NCBI RefSeq assembly: GCF_024489055.1
Contig: NC_090228.1
Span: 1,595,199 to 1,659,198 of the forward strand
Direction of reading: 5' to 3'
Length of the DNA: 64,000 nt
Source of the DNA: Chanodichthys erythropterus
Taxonomy: Eukaryota > Chordata > Actinopteri > Cypriniformes > Xenocyprididae
Part shown: piece after piece, positions 35,191 to 47,398 of the stretch
Numbering within the stretch: the first letter of the stretch is position 1
How the letters are laid out: every line of letters starts with the position of its first letter
Made by a program: the position numbers and the translations under genes
The notes under the pieces: generated by a model
Databases searched by the model: none
Told to the model about the DNA's origin: nothing
Seen by the model: the letters and a program-made list of their open reading frames with translations, nothing else

Positions 35191-37560
35191 CTTGTTCTCC
35201 ACAAAATAAAAAAATAAATAAAAAGGTTGCAACTTTTTATCTCACAATTTCCCCCCCCCCCTCGCAATTCTGAGAAAAAGTCAGAATTACAAGATATAAA
35301 CTCAATTTCACTATTACCTTTTTTAAAATCTTTTTGTTATGTGGTGGAAAGAAAAACTGTGAGAACTCGAAGATGTAAACTCACAATTCTGAGAAAAAAC
35401 TTAGAATTCCGAGGAAAAAGTCAGAATTTGAGAAGTAAACCCAGAATTCCAAGGAAAAAGTCATAACTGCAAAATATAAACTTAGAATTCCGAGGAAAAA
35501 GTTAGAACTGCGAGATGTAAACTTAGAATTATGAGGAAAAAGTCAGAACTGCGAAATGTAAACTTAGAATTCCGAGGAAAAGTCAGAACTGCGAGATGTA
35601 AACTTAGAATTATGAGGAAAAAGTCAGAACTGCGAAATGTAAACTTAGAATTCCGAGGAAAAGTCAGAACTGCGAAATGTAAACTTAGAATTATAAGGAA
35701 AAAGTCAGAAGTATGAGAAGTAAACTCAGAATTCCGAGGAAAAAGTCAGAACTGCGAAATGTAAACTTAGAATTCCGAGGAAAAGTCAGAACTGCGAAAT
35801 GTAAACTTAGAATTATAAGGAAAAAGTCAGAAGTATGAGAAGTAAACTCAGAATTCCGAGGAAAAAGTCAGAACTGCGAAATGTAAACTTAGAATTCCGA
35901 GGAAAAGTCAGAACTCCGAAATGTAAACTCAGAATTCCGAGGAAAAAGTCAGAACTGCGAAATGTAAACTCAGAATTCCGAGGAAAAAGTCAGAACTGTG
36001 AAATGTAAACTTAGAATTCCGAGCAAAAGTCAGAATTTGAGAAGTAAACCCAGAATTCAGAGGAAAAAGTCAGAACTGTGAGATATAAACTCAGAATTCC
36101 GAGGAAAAAGTCAGAAGTATGAGAAGTAAACTCAGAATTCCGAGGAAAAAGTCAGAACTGTGAAATGTAAACTTAGAATTCTGAGGAAAAAGTCAGAATT
36201 TGAGAAGTAAACCCAGAATTCAGAGGAAAAAGTCAGAACTGTAAGATATAAACTCAGAATTCCAAGGAAAAATTCATAACTGCAAAATATAAACTTAGAA
36301 TTCCGAGGAAAAAGTTAGAACTGCGAGATGTAAACTTAGAATTATGAGGAAAAAGTCAGAACTGCGAAATGTAAACTTAGAATTCCGAGGAAAAGTCAGA
36401 ACTGCGAAATGTAAACTTAGAATTATAAGGAAAAAGTCAGAAGTATGAGAAGTAAACTCAGAATTCCGAGGAAAAAGTCAGAACTGCGAAATGTAAACTT
36501 AGAATTCCGAGGAAAAGTCAGAACTCCGAAATGTAAACTCAGAATTCCGAGGAAAAAGTCAGAACTGCGAAATGTAAACTCAGAATTCCGAGGAAAAAGT
36601 CAGAACTGCGAAATGTAAACTCAGAATTCCGAGGAAAAAGTCAGAACTGTGAAATGTAAACTTAGAATTCCGAGCAAAAGTCAGAATTTGAGAAGTAAAC
36701 CCAGAATTCAGAGGAAAAAGTCAGAACTGTGAGATATAAACTCAGAATTCCGAGGAAAAAGTCAGAAGTACGAGAAGTAAACTCAGAATTCTGAGGAAAA
36801 AGTCAGAACTGCGAAATGTAAACTTAGAATTATAAGGAAAAAGTCAGAAGTATGAGAAGTAAACTCAGAATTCCGAGGAAAAAGTCAGAACTGTGAAATG
36901 TAAACTTAGAATTCTGAGGAAAAAGTCAGAATTTGAGAAGTAAACCCAGAATTCAGAGGAAAAAGTCAGAACTGTGAGATATAAACTCAGAATTCCGAGG
37001 AAAAGTCAGAACTGCGAAATGTAAACTCAGAATTCCGAGGAAAAAGTCAGAACTGCAAAATGTAAACTTAGAATTATAAGGAAAAAGTCAGAAGTACGAG
37101 AAGTAAACTCAGAATTCCGAGGAAAAAGTCAGAACTGCGAAATGTAAACTTAGAATTCCGAGGAAAAAGTCAGAATTTGAGAAGTAAACCCAGAATTCAG
37201 AGGAAAAAGTCAGAACTGAGATATAAACTCAGAATTCCGAGGAAAAAGTCAGAACTGCGAAATGTAAACTCAAAATTCCAAGGAAAAAGTCAGAACTGCG
37301 AAATGTAAACTTAGAATTATAAGGAAAAAGTCAGAAGTATGAGAAGTAAACTCAGAATTCCGAGGAAAAAGTCAGAACGGCAAAATATAAACTAAGAATT
37401 CTGTCAGAAAAAAGTCAGAACTCTGAAAACTCAGAATTCCAAGGAGAAAGTCAGAAGTGCGAGATGTAAACTCAAAAATCAGAGGAAAAAGTCAGAACTG
37501 TAAGATAAAAAGTTGTAAATGTCTTTTTTATTTTTTAATTCTGTGGCTGAAACAAGCTTC
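35191..37560. mobile_element. Terminal-inverted-repeat element with an expanded 41-bp minisatellite core
   Basis: The left end ATGGAAGCTTGTTCTCCACA (from about 35180) and the right end GTGGCTGAAACAAGCTTCCAT are near reverse complements. The core, about 35340-37505, is more than 50 copies of a 40-41 bp unit (GAATTCCGAGGAAAAAGTCA, then GAACTGCGAAATGTAAACTT and A). Blocks of 0.6-0.8 kb are themselves duplicated (35444 on against 36257 on). Short frames in it are chance products of the repeat. Confidence 0.85.
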
Positions 37561-37564
37561 CATC

Positions 37565-38860
37565 AAAAAGAAAGCTAACTTTTCTAATATCGTTCTCACT
37601 TCCTTCGATACAGTGCATCTAACAGGTCTGATAAGACTGAAATAAAGGCAGGATATTGCATGTATCTCTATCCCAGCACGGGATCTGACAGCTGAGGGAC
37701 CTTTTCTCTCTGGACCTATGGATCATTCACATTAATTGTCTCAAACTCAATATATGCCCTTTCTTCTGTGTTTGCCTGAACATTCATCGCTCTGACAGCA
37801 GACTGATTGTTATTTCTATCTCAGATGTGCAGATGTAGCAGAACTTGGCGTCTCTGAGAACAAAATAAAGATGAGAAATGCTTCAGCAGGCTCACTTCCT
37901 CTACTGCCGCCAAACTATTTAGTGAAGCTCTCGATTCTAGCGAAAACAAAGAAAGATCCAAGACTTCAGTTCCTATTCAAGGCCTCTTGCTCCAATCACA
38001 GCTCCAAAAGTCTTCCCAATCTGTAGTTCTAATCCAAAACCTAATGAGTTTACACAGGTAGCACACTTCTAAGGCAGCACACTAACTGACATGGAAGCCA
38101 ATAAGAGAGTAAGTGTTCATCCTGACTTATTACTAACAATATCAAAGTTATTCTTACATTTCACACGTGAAGCTAAAAGACTTGTACTCTACTGATCATG
38201 TTGATCATTTAGAGGCCTTAAGAATTTATGCATCAAATATAATATAGCAGGCTTTCTAGGGTTATTTATTTTTATGCCACTAAGTCAGTATTAAACTTCC
38301 TACTATTTAAAACAGCATCTGTGCTCCCTTAAAATGCTGCCTACCTAGTCAGCTATCTAGGTTTTGGAACAGAGCCACGTCTGTGTTTGTGGGTAAGATG
38401 ATCCGCGTGAAGCGGAGAGCGCCGTCCCCTTAGCTCATTACCCAGAATTCACCAGTGCTCATCTACATACCGGCAGCAGTGATAAATCCTCTTTTATTTG
38501 CAATTAAACTCCTCCTAATAGCAGTCGAGCAGCATCGATTTCCCAGCAAACGCTCCTTCTGCAGCGCCGGACTCTGTGAACGGAGGAAACAGGGAAATTT
38601 CACAGAACGCTTCATTCAGATCCACTTCGGAAACACATTAACACACTCCCACATGTTGGGTTTTCATGTTTTATGGCGACTTTCCATAGACATAATGATG
38701 TTTATACTGTTCAAACTGTATATTCTCTCCAATAACCCTAACCTAACCCTCACAGAAAACTTTCTGCATTTTTACATTTTCAAAAAACACATTCTGTATG
38801 ATTTATAAACTTGTTTTCTAGTGGATTCCTCGTCAATTCCACAAGACCCCACTGGGATAG
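37565..38860. other. Intergenic, unique, no gene seen
   Basis: Repeat-poor; the part at 38385-38640 has balanced composition and could be conserved. The frame 38455-38808 has no recognisable domain. Confidence 0.4.
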
Positions 38861-38868
38861 AAAAACAT

Positions 38869-38936
<68 letters not shown>

Positions 38937-38962
38937 TCTCTCTCTCTCTCTCTCACACACAC
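38869..38962. repeat. (AC)n-(TC)n-(AC)n compound microsatellite
   Basis: About 33 AC copies, then about nine TC copies, then a short AC run. Intergenic. A GA-rich tract lies at 39126-39160. Confidence 0.94.
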
Positions 38963-38964
38963 AC

Positions 38965-40185
38965 GCTCTGGACTGAAGCATAATTAAAGTCGGCTTTGGA
39001 TGTTCTCCGTGTTTAAGCCATACACACTAATGCCACTACAAACTCATCTCATATTTGCTTGGCTGTTTTCTTGACTGTTTTCATAAATCTTGGTTAAATA
39101 GGGCACCAAAATAACACACACACACAGAAAGAGACACAGAGAGAGAGAGAAAGAGAGAGATTAAGTTTATTTCCCATCAAGAAAATTCTCAATTCCAAAA
39201 ATTTTAATACAATGAAAAAGTTAGTGAAGGATTTGAAAGAGAGATTGTCCAGTTTTTTATATCATTAAGATACTATTAAAGTTTTTATTAGTACATATAT
39301 TTTTTTTAGTTTTTTTCTAGCCCATAGTTTGTTGTTTATTAATTTTATTTTGTTTTTAGTTATTTTCAAGTTAAATTAAAATAAGAAATGTTTCTGAAAT
39401 AAATTTATATTTTTTTATTATAGTTTTAGTTACTAATAAACCTGTTGCTGAGAACAGAGATTTCTCTCAGAAATTACTAGTAAATTTCACAAATAAGAAA
39501 CTCTGAATTAAACATGAACTTTTGAAGAATAAAGACTGAAATAGATTTCTTCTGTTAAGACGTACTCCTAAAACCTTTATTTACAACTTCAAAACACCAT
39601 TTTTGACTGTAACTTAGTAGTTTCAGCTATAATACCACGATACTCGATTACCATATTCATATTCACACAATAACATGGTATTACCAAGGTATATGTCCAA
39701 AAAACATGGTACCAATACCAAACACCACAATAATACCACAGTATTCTTTGTGAGCTTCACACTCAGAATAACAGCAGACAAATAAAGTCTACCTGTTGCT
39801 TTTACCATCACGGTATCATACTAAACACCATGAACACCATGATCATTCAGTACCATGTTATTACCGTCACTCTACCGCGGTACAGAATGAAGATGGAAGG
39901 CCTGTTAGTTACAACTGTGAATACAAAGACAAATAACAATTATCAAGGTAATTTGGATTTGATACTTCATTAAGCACAATTTCGGGGTTGTTGATCATGA
40001 GCCGTCGCTCTGCATGGAGTCGCCGTGGCAACTGTAAGACAGACAGGAAGTATATGTTCATGTGCTAATTAACACAGCTGGTGATTCAGTCAGTAACATG
40101 GACTCTCAGTGGCGAAACACATACGACTCATTAATCGAACACTTTGATCAAGTTTTACGAGAGTGATCGGTCTGGACCCAGGGAA
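38965..40185. other. Intergenic; AT-rich with scattered ACCATGGTATTACC words
   Basis: 39270-39450 is AT-rich and resembles the GTTTTAGTTA family. 39630-39890 repeats ATACCATG/TACCATGTTATTACC-type words, also seen at 55670-55830; probably a decayed repeat. Confidence 0.4.
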
Positions 40186-40189
40186 CCTT

Positions 40190-40335
40190 CTCAGAACTTT
40201 GGCTATCATTCCCTCAAAGTTACGAGCAAACATTAATAGAACGCTTGGTCAGGGTTCTCCAAACGTTAGCACAAAAACATTAAATGTTTAAAAAAACTGG
40301 ATGTTGTGAATGTTCAGAAATAATGCTTTCAAAGG
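40190..40335. repeat. AACGTT-family repeat fragment
   Basis: Has CTCAGAACTTTGGCTATC, AAAGTTACGAGCAAACATTA and CCAAACGTTAGCACAAAAAC. Divergent, so less certain. Confidence 0.5.
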
Positions 40336-40974
40336 GGAACATATATCTGTCAGCTGTGGAATTCCTTACATGACTTGTAACCGTGTAACAAGCAGGATAA
40401 TGTTCATCCAGCCAGTTGTTATTACAAAAATAACCCCCTTACATATACACAGTATGATTAGAATGAACGCAACAGCAGAAGCAGCCATCAGGTGGCGCTG
40501 CAGCTCAACGATCACAGCATATTTGTGTCTGAAATCACACATATAGGCTCCAGTTCTGAGAGTCTACTTGAAAGAAAAGGCAGAGTTGACTAATAAATCA
40601 GACAAAAGAGAGAGAGATGCTCTCTGAGACGGTTACATAACATCATGGTGTAGGAGGAGATCGAAGAAAGAAGAGTTCAGGCGGCCACCTGTGCACAATG
40701 AACCTCATATAAAAGTCCACTAAATATAGTAGACAGACAGGCACTAGTAGGCTATTCATTCTAGATTCGATTTATTTAGGGAGTTTGATGGAAAACTTAA
40801 AGGGATAGTTCAGCCCTAAAATTTATCATGGAGGTCAATGGTGCCCCACAAATGTTTGGTTACCCACATTCTCCAAAATATCTTCTTTTGTGTTCAGCAG
40901 AGGAAAGAAATTCATACAGGTTTGGAACAGACCTTGAGTAAATGACATAAGGTGCGTCCCAAACCGTGTACTTA

Positions 40975-41260
40975 CGCACTATTCTGTGACGTTTTTAAGT
41001 ATAAATAGTGCATTCACACTGAAAATTCCAACACTTTAAATACTCAGATGATGCGCTAAATTAATGGAAAAAACTAAGTGTGGAATGTTGGACACTTCGT
41101 GCACTCAACTGTCGCAGCTTTAATTACGTAATGGAGGGGAAGGGGCTGTCAGACTCTGATGTTAAATGACAAAATAACCTTACACAATTCACGCACTACA
41201 TGGATGAGTACATAGTGCATAAGTGAATAGTGTATAGTGGGTAAAACAGGACCAACGACC
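40975..41260. repeat. Dispersed repeat with AGTGCA/TGCACT termini (tentative)
   Basis: GCACTATTCTGTGACG at the left and TAAGTGAATAGTGTATAGTG at the right are weak inverse copies around a unique middle. This resembles fish MITEs I know by pattern only. It abuts the repeat starting at 41265. Confidence 0.4.
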
Positions 41261-41264
41261 AGAC

Positions 41265-43245
41265 GGCGCTTCCTTCCGTTGTAATGAACTGAATGTAAAA
41301 TGTACGACGATGGGCGTTGACATGTTACGCAAAAACGTCAGTTTGGAGGATGGGCATCCGCAGAAGGAATCATCAGTGGAGCCGGAGGCGGAGTCGTGGT
41401 ATTATCAAACTTCCGCCCAGATGACTGCGTCATCATTGATGTATTTTAAAGGTGCCGTAGAACGTTTTCAAAAGATGTAATTTAAGTCTAAGGTGTCCCC
41501 TGAATGTGTACCCCATAGACCCACTGCCTATTTTGGGACATCATTAAATATGCGCCAATTCAGGCTGCGGCCCCTTTAAATCTCGTGCTCCCCGCCCCCG
41601 GAGCTTGCGCTAGCCTTAAACAGCATAAACAAAGTTCACACAGCTAATATAACCCTCAAAATGGATCTTTACAAAGTGTTCGTCATGCAGCATGTCTAAT
41701 CGCGTAAGTATAGTATTTATTTGGATGTTTACATTTGATTCTGAATGAGTTTGATAGTGCTCCGTGGCTAAAGCTAACATTACACACTGTTGGAGAGATT
41801 TATAAAGAATTTATGAATTATACAGACTGCAAGTGTTTAAAAATGAAAATAGCGACGGCTCTTGTCTCCGTGAATACAGTAATAAACAATGGTAACTTTA
41901 ACCACATTTAACAGTACATTAGCAACATGCTAACGAAACATTTAGAAAGACAATTTACAAATATCACTAAAAATATAATGTAATCATGGATCATGAATCA
42001 TGCTCCATCTGCCATTTTTCGCTGTTGTTCTTGCTTGCTTACCTAGTCTGATGATTCAGCTGTGCACAGATCCAGATGTTAATACTGGCTGCCCTTGTCT
42101 AATGCCTTGAACATGGGCTGGCATATGCAAATATTGGGGGCGTACATATGAATGATCCCGACTGTTATGTAACAGTCAGTGTTATATTGAGATTCACCTA
42201 TTCTTCGGAGGTCTTTTAAACATATGAGATTTATATAAGAAGGAGGAAACAATGGAGTTTGAGACTCACTGTATGTCTTTTCCATGTACTGAACTCTTGT
42301 TATTCAACTATGCCGAGGTAAATTCAATTTCAATTCTAGGGCACCTTTAAATAGACTATATAAATTATACACAGTTTAAAATTCTACCTATAAAATAATA
42401 GGCTATTCTGTTTCTAGAGCAATAATATTTTTGAAACAGCAAATTCAGTAGATAAACTATAATATGCTATATATTATTATATATTATATACTATAATATA
42501 TAATATGCCACTAGAAACAACTCTAAAATATCAGAAACGGTCCTGCCATTTTTTAAATCAATTTAAACTAACATTACAGGAGATCGATTGTAGACAATGC
42601 TCTATAATTAATTAGAGTAGGCTATCATTAGATTTGTCCTGCTAATTATTATTTTATACCCATAAAAATAATTAGTAACTGCCAGATAACGATCACCTGC
42701 TTTTTCCCGTCATGGCTAACATTAGGCGTGTTATCTTAATTAATAACGTTTATTAATTAGCTTATAAAGCCCACATTTAACGTCACCGAAAAAAGTTTAA
42801 TGATCCGTCAGATCCTGTAGGCCGGTTAGTACAGTTTACTGCTGAACAGCTCATTTTGTCTGTGTGAAATAACACAGAAATTGAAAATTAATAGTTAGTT
42901 ATATATCTTCAATCTCCCCTCGAAGCTCCGACAGTCCTCAGAGAAGCTGTCAATCACGACTGTCAATCATGACGATACGCCCCATTTCTATAGCATCAAA
43001 TTGCTAGCTAAAATCAAACTTATCACAAAAACGAACAATTGAATATATATCAGTGTCATAACAACTACCTTAAATGACCAAAACCATCTTTCGGAAAATT
43101 TTATTTGAAGCATAATTTATTTTTTTGTTTTGACTCAAGTCCCGTTCGTTTGAATGGAGAAGGTGAGGTTTATGACCTGTACTGCATCCAGCCAACAGGG
43201 GGCGATCAAAGAGCCCACAGCTTCACTTTTCAGGACATAGAGGCA
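41265..43245. repeat. Dispersed repeat split by about 1.5 kb of insertions
   Basis: Pieces 41265-41415 and 42905-43245, read in reverse, are collinear with 12845-12360. The join falls between CAAACTT and TTCAATCTCCCC, which are adjacent in the other copy. The DNA between (41416-42904) includes the TTAA element 41450-42346 and about 550 bp of AT-rich sequence. Confidence 0.68.
41450..42346. mobile_element. TTAA-targeting non-autonomous DNA transposon, AGGTGCC termini
   Basis: The left end is AGGTGCCGTAGAA and the right end is TTCTAGGGCACCT, with TTAA at 41446-41449 and 42347-42350. The 897-bp interior has no transposase frame. It contains TCTAAGGTGTCCCCTGAATG, a phrase shared by a larger family of fish repeats (recalled, not searched). 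Confidence 0.78.
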
Positions 43246-43249
43246 CACC

Positions 43250-44040
43250 CAGTAAATGATGACACAAATTTTATCTTTTGGGTGAACTAACCCTTTAGGC
43301 TTCAACATAAAAAGGCATCCGCAACCCATTTTACTGCCTAAATATGAGGCATTTTCAAATGAAATATTCGACGAGGAATCACACACAACGACTAAACATC
43401 TGGTTAACAAACAGCCCACAGACAACCTGTGGTTTGAGGTGGAGCAAGTTGATTCATTTTGATGAAAGATTATGTAGACGTTACTTTAGAGTGAATCGAA
43501 TAACACGTATTAAGACAGTCGACACTTTAGATTTCATGTTGACTTGTTTATCGCGATTCTTCAATTCCTCCCGTCATATCGAGCACGCTCACCGTCTTAA
43601 CAAAGATAAAACAAAACGAGCTGTTTTATATTCACAGGACGTCAGTGAAAAGCTCCGAGAGTGAGCGCGCGGCTGACGGCGCCATTAAACTTTATCAGTA
43701 AGTTGTGCAGCACCTGAATAATTGATTTCTTTGTGTTGTGACAGTGACAAAGGTCTGAGACTCGCTGGGTGGATCAGTAATTAACAAAAGCACTTAATTA
43801 AAGAAAAGAAGAAAAAAAGCATTGTGACCATGAGTGTGTTCGTGATAAAATCCCTGCCAACACACACAAACCTTTGCTTCACTATAGTGAGGCTCTCTCA
43901 CAGACTTCCATTGCTTTTATCAGGTTAATATTTTCTATAGCCTTTTTTTACACTGACCCCTAAACATACATTAGATTATTAGAATATAAGATTTAATCAT
44001 GATTTGACAGATTAATAAGTCAGTTTTAAACAGGTTTCAC
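43250..44040. other. Intergenic, mostly unique
   Basis: A GGGTGAACTAACCCTTTA terminus at 43279-43297 is a solo end of the foldback family. The frame 43344-43664 has no recognisable domain. Confidence 0.4.
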
Positions 44041-44045
44041 TAATA

Positions 44046-44664
44046 GGGTTAATTCACCCAAAACTGAAAATTCTGTCATTAATTACTCTCCCTCATGTCG
44101 TTCCACACCCGTAAGACCTTCATTCATCTTCGTAACACAAATTAAGATATTTTTGATGAAATCCAATGGCTCAGTGAGGCCTGAGCAATTTCCTCTCTCA
44201 AGATTCATTAATGTACTAAAAACATATTTAAATCAGTTCATGTGAGTACAGTGGTTCAATATTAATATTATAAAGCGACGAGAATATTTTTGGTGCGCCA
44301 AAAAAACAAAATAACGACTTATATAGTGATGGCCGATTTCAAAACACTGCTTCAGGAAGCTTCGGAGCGTTATGAATATTTTGTGTCGAATCAGCGGTTC
44401 AGAGCACCAAAGTCACGTGATCCGCATCATGATTCATAATATTAATATTGAACCACTGTACTCACATGAACTGATTTAAATGTTTTTAGTACATTAATGG
44501 ATCTTGAGAGAGGAAATGTCATTGCTCAGGCCTCACTGAGCCATTGGATTTCATCAAAAATATCTTAATTTGTGTTCTGAAGATTAATGAAGGTCGTACG
44601 GGTGTGGAACGACATGAGGGTGAGTAATTAATGACAGAATTTTCATTTTTGGGTGAACTAACCC
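44046..44664. mobile_element. Foldback transposon, GGGTTA...TTCACCC termini
   Basis: The left end GGGTTAATTCACCCAAAACT is the near reverse complement of the right end TTTTTGGGTGAACTAACCC. Long inverted arms extend inward (GTCGTTCCACACCCGTAAGA against ACGGGTGTGGAACGACATGA). Same family as 54794-55518. Confidence 0.85.
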
Positions 44665-44924
44665 TTTAATGAGGGCATTTTTGAAGTATATTAGTTATTA
44701 GCTAACATGAACAAACAATATAATCCATATATTGTCCACAGTGTTTATCAATCTTTGTTAACTTTAGTTAAATATAATTGTTTATTTACAGAACATTCTA
44801 TAATGTAACCACAAGTTTAAATGTAAAAAAAAACAACTTTAAAACGAATGAACTAAGAGACGCAGTAGAATTATTGTTCATTGTTAGTTCATGTTAACGT
44901 TCACTAACAAATGCTGGGTTAAAA

Positions 44925-45235
44925 ACAACCCAAGTTGGGTAGAAAATGGACAAACCCAGTGGTTGGGTTAAATGTTTGACCAAACCTGCTGGGTAGTTTT
45001 ATTCAACTCAACTATTGCGTAAAAAATACTGTATTTCTTGCTTAAAAATGAGCCTAAAATATGTTGGAAATTAACATTTATTAATATGTTTAATGAATGC
45101 ACAGTTTAATGAATAATAATTAAACAATAAACATTTATTAAATTGGGTTCATTTTAAACCAGTCATATAGTCATTTTTAAACAATAGTTGGGTTAAATAA
45201 AACTACCCAGCAGGTTGGGCTAACATTTGTGTATA
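44925..45235. mobile_element. Foldback repeat rich in AACCCAAC/GTTGGGTT
   Basis: The left half has ACCTGCTGGGTAGTTTTATT and the right half has AAATAAAACTACCCAGCAGG, its reverse. A short AT microsatellite follows at 45233-45262. Confidence 0.75.
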
Positions 45236-45264
<29 letters not shown>

Positions 45265-45267
<3 letters not shown>

Positions 45268-46180
45268 TATTTATATAAATATAAATTATTCTCCATCAGT
45301 CAATACTTACAAATGTGACAAAATCAAACTAATCATTTGAAATAGTTTTATTTGTTTTTTGTTTTCAAACGGACTTTTTCACAACAATGCCAGATATGGA
45401 TCTTTGAAGTGTTCATTTGCTTATCAATGTGCATTTTTGTTTAAGACTGTCTTCAAAAGCTAAAACACCATCATGCAGAGAGAGAGAGAGAGACGGCCTA
45501 AAAGAGTGAGATAATCTGGAGAGGGCGACATCTCGGCAAGAGAGCGGAGTGAGACACGTCCTGCTGGAGACAGAGAGAGAGAGAGACAGGCGTCCCTCGT
45601 CTGAACAATCCTGTTTAACACTACAAGCACACAGCAGCTGAGAATTCATTTATTTTTGCCACAACAACACAAATTCAAAGGGGCACAAAAGCAAAATGTG
45701 TGCGTCAGCAGAACGATTCAAGCATCTGAAGTGTAATATTTGTTCTTTAAACAGCTAATGCGACAGCTGCGGGAATGTCGTTGAGCTGAAGGAGAGGAAA
45801 CGTGGGGATGGAGTGCAGGTAAATTCATCAGCTAGTATTTTTCCAGCGTTTTCAGAGCCCTATTAACTATACAAACCATTTGTTTCTAATTGCAAAACGC
45901 AACAGTCTGAAAAATTAATGTACACATCATCATCATCATCATACACTCGCTCGCAGAGTCTGCGCGCTGTAGTCTGAACTCTAAAGTCCGTGTTTAGTGG
46001 TGTTAGACAGGCGTTCCCATTGGTCCATAGGCATGAGTGACAGGTCCATCAGCCAATGGCTGACGCTGATAAACTAAAGGGGAAAATCAGGCACCTCCCC
46101 TAAAATAAAATAAAACAGGTCATGAAGAAAAACAAAACAAAAGGAAACCTAGATGAGCTGATGCAGCCAGCGGGCAGAGA
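45265..46180. other. Intergenic downstream of mtpn
   Basis: GA-rich runs at 45477-45493 and 45570-45590; otherwise unique. Mtpn 3'UTR probably extends into the right part (46100-46273), but its end cannot be fixed. Confidence 0.35.
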
Positions 46181-46188
46181 CAGAGAGG

Positions 46189-46219
<31 letters not shown>

Positions 46220-46273
46220 TTGCGGGATCCAGTGGTTGTGTTCAGAACCTCTCCGCTGCCGGCAGCGTCCGAC

Positions 46274-46360
46274 TCACTTCAGTAGAGCTTTGATGGCCTC
46301 GCTCTCGGCCGCCTCGAACGCACTGAGACCATCTGGACCCTTTCGTTCCTTATCAGCACC
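46274..46360 (-). CDS. mtpn: mtpn last coding exon and stop
   Basis: 87 bp: GADKERKGPDGLSAFEAAES, then EAIKALLK and TGA at 46276-46274. A (GT)n tract at 46186-46220 lies in the presumed 3'UTR. I could not place a polyadenylation signal with confidence. Confidence 0.96.
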   Translation of the reverse strand, partial: GADKERKGPDGLSAFEAAESEAIKALLK

Positions 46361-47232
46361 CTGGAGGAACACACAGGATCAAACAATTTTTCCTGATCAA
46401 TAAAACATTCACATTAGTGTGTCAGAGATGAGATTGAAACACTTACAGCAGGATTATTATCATTAACTAAAACTATTAAAAACATTTTAGTTAATTAATT
46501 AAAATAAAGCTGAAATAAAATAAAAAAATGTTAATATTTAGTTTAAAAAAAGTTCTTCAAAGTTGGGCAGACCAGTTTTACAGTCAAAGGAGAGCTACAA
46601 TATTGATATTCTGGCGCTTGATCACCCTTCGATAAATAAAGAGAGCAGCACACTGGAGCGCAGAAACACTAATCTGAACAAGCCGCGGGGTGAATCGGAC
46701 TTTACACCGCTAGTCAAAGTTCTGCTAGATTACACACGACCCAACATTATTCAAGAAATAAAAGAGCAATTTAAACTAGATTACTCTTCCACCTCCAGTG
46801 CATCACCTGACCCATAAGAGCTGATTACGGCGTTATTGAGTAACAGAGAATCTCATGCATAATCTACAGGGAGCCGGACCCGCGGGGCCCTTTAACACGA
46901 GGGTAATCGAGCGGCCCGCCGCCCTTTACGGAAATATTATCCTCTACACGGATCGATGCAGTTTATTGATCGTCACTGTGGATGTGGACAGAATTATTCC
47001 TCTTTACACACAGGTCGGAGTCTGAGCGTGGACTTTCCTCTGCACTGAAGTTCAGATCCAAGTGTTCAGAGGGCAAATGTACGAAAACTGAAGGTCGTTC
47101 TCGTGACCGGCTCGCACACAAACACCTGAGAGCGGCCTGAGGATCAACGCTCCAACAAACATCTGAAGACGGATTGACTTATTCATTCACTCCCTCAAAA
47201 GATGCAGAAAAACACCAGTGGGCCTCTCAAAC

Positions 47233-47267
<35 letters not shown>

Positions 47268-47361
47268 AACACACAAACACACACACACACAAACACACAC
47301 ACACAAACACACACACACAAACACACACACACAAACACACACACACAAACACACACAAACA

Positions 47362-47398
<37 letters not shown>

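Noticed and set aside
35227..35716. Lys/Arg-rich repeated frames resembling a repeat protein
   Set aside because: They come from the 41-bp minisatellite, whose unit length is not a multiple of three, so frames break; no start or splice context.
35340..37505. CRISPR-like array with 41-bp period
   Set aside because: The units are contiguous with no spacers, and the host is a vertebrate genome.
46563..46817. 84-aa plus-strand frame as a real gene
   Set aside because: No recognisable domain and no matching splice sites; probably chance in unique intron DNA.
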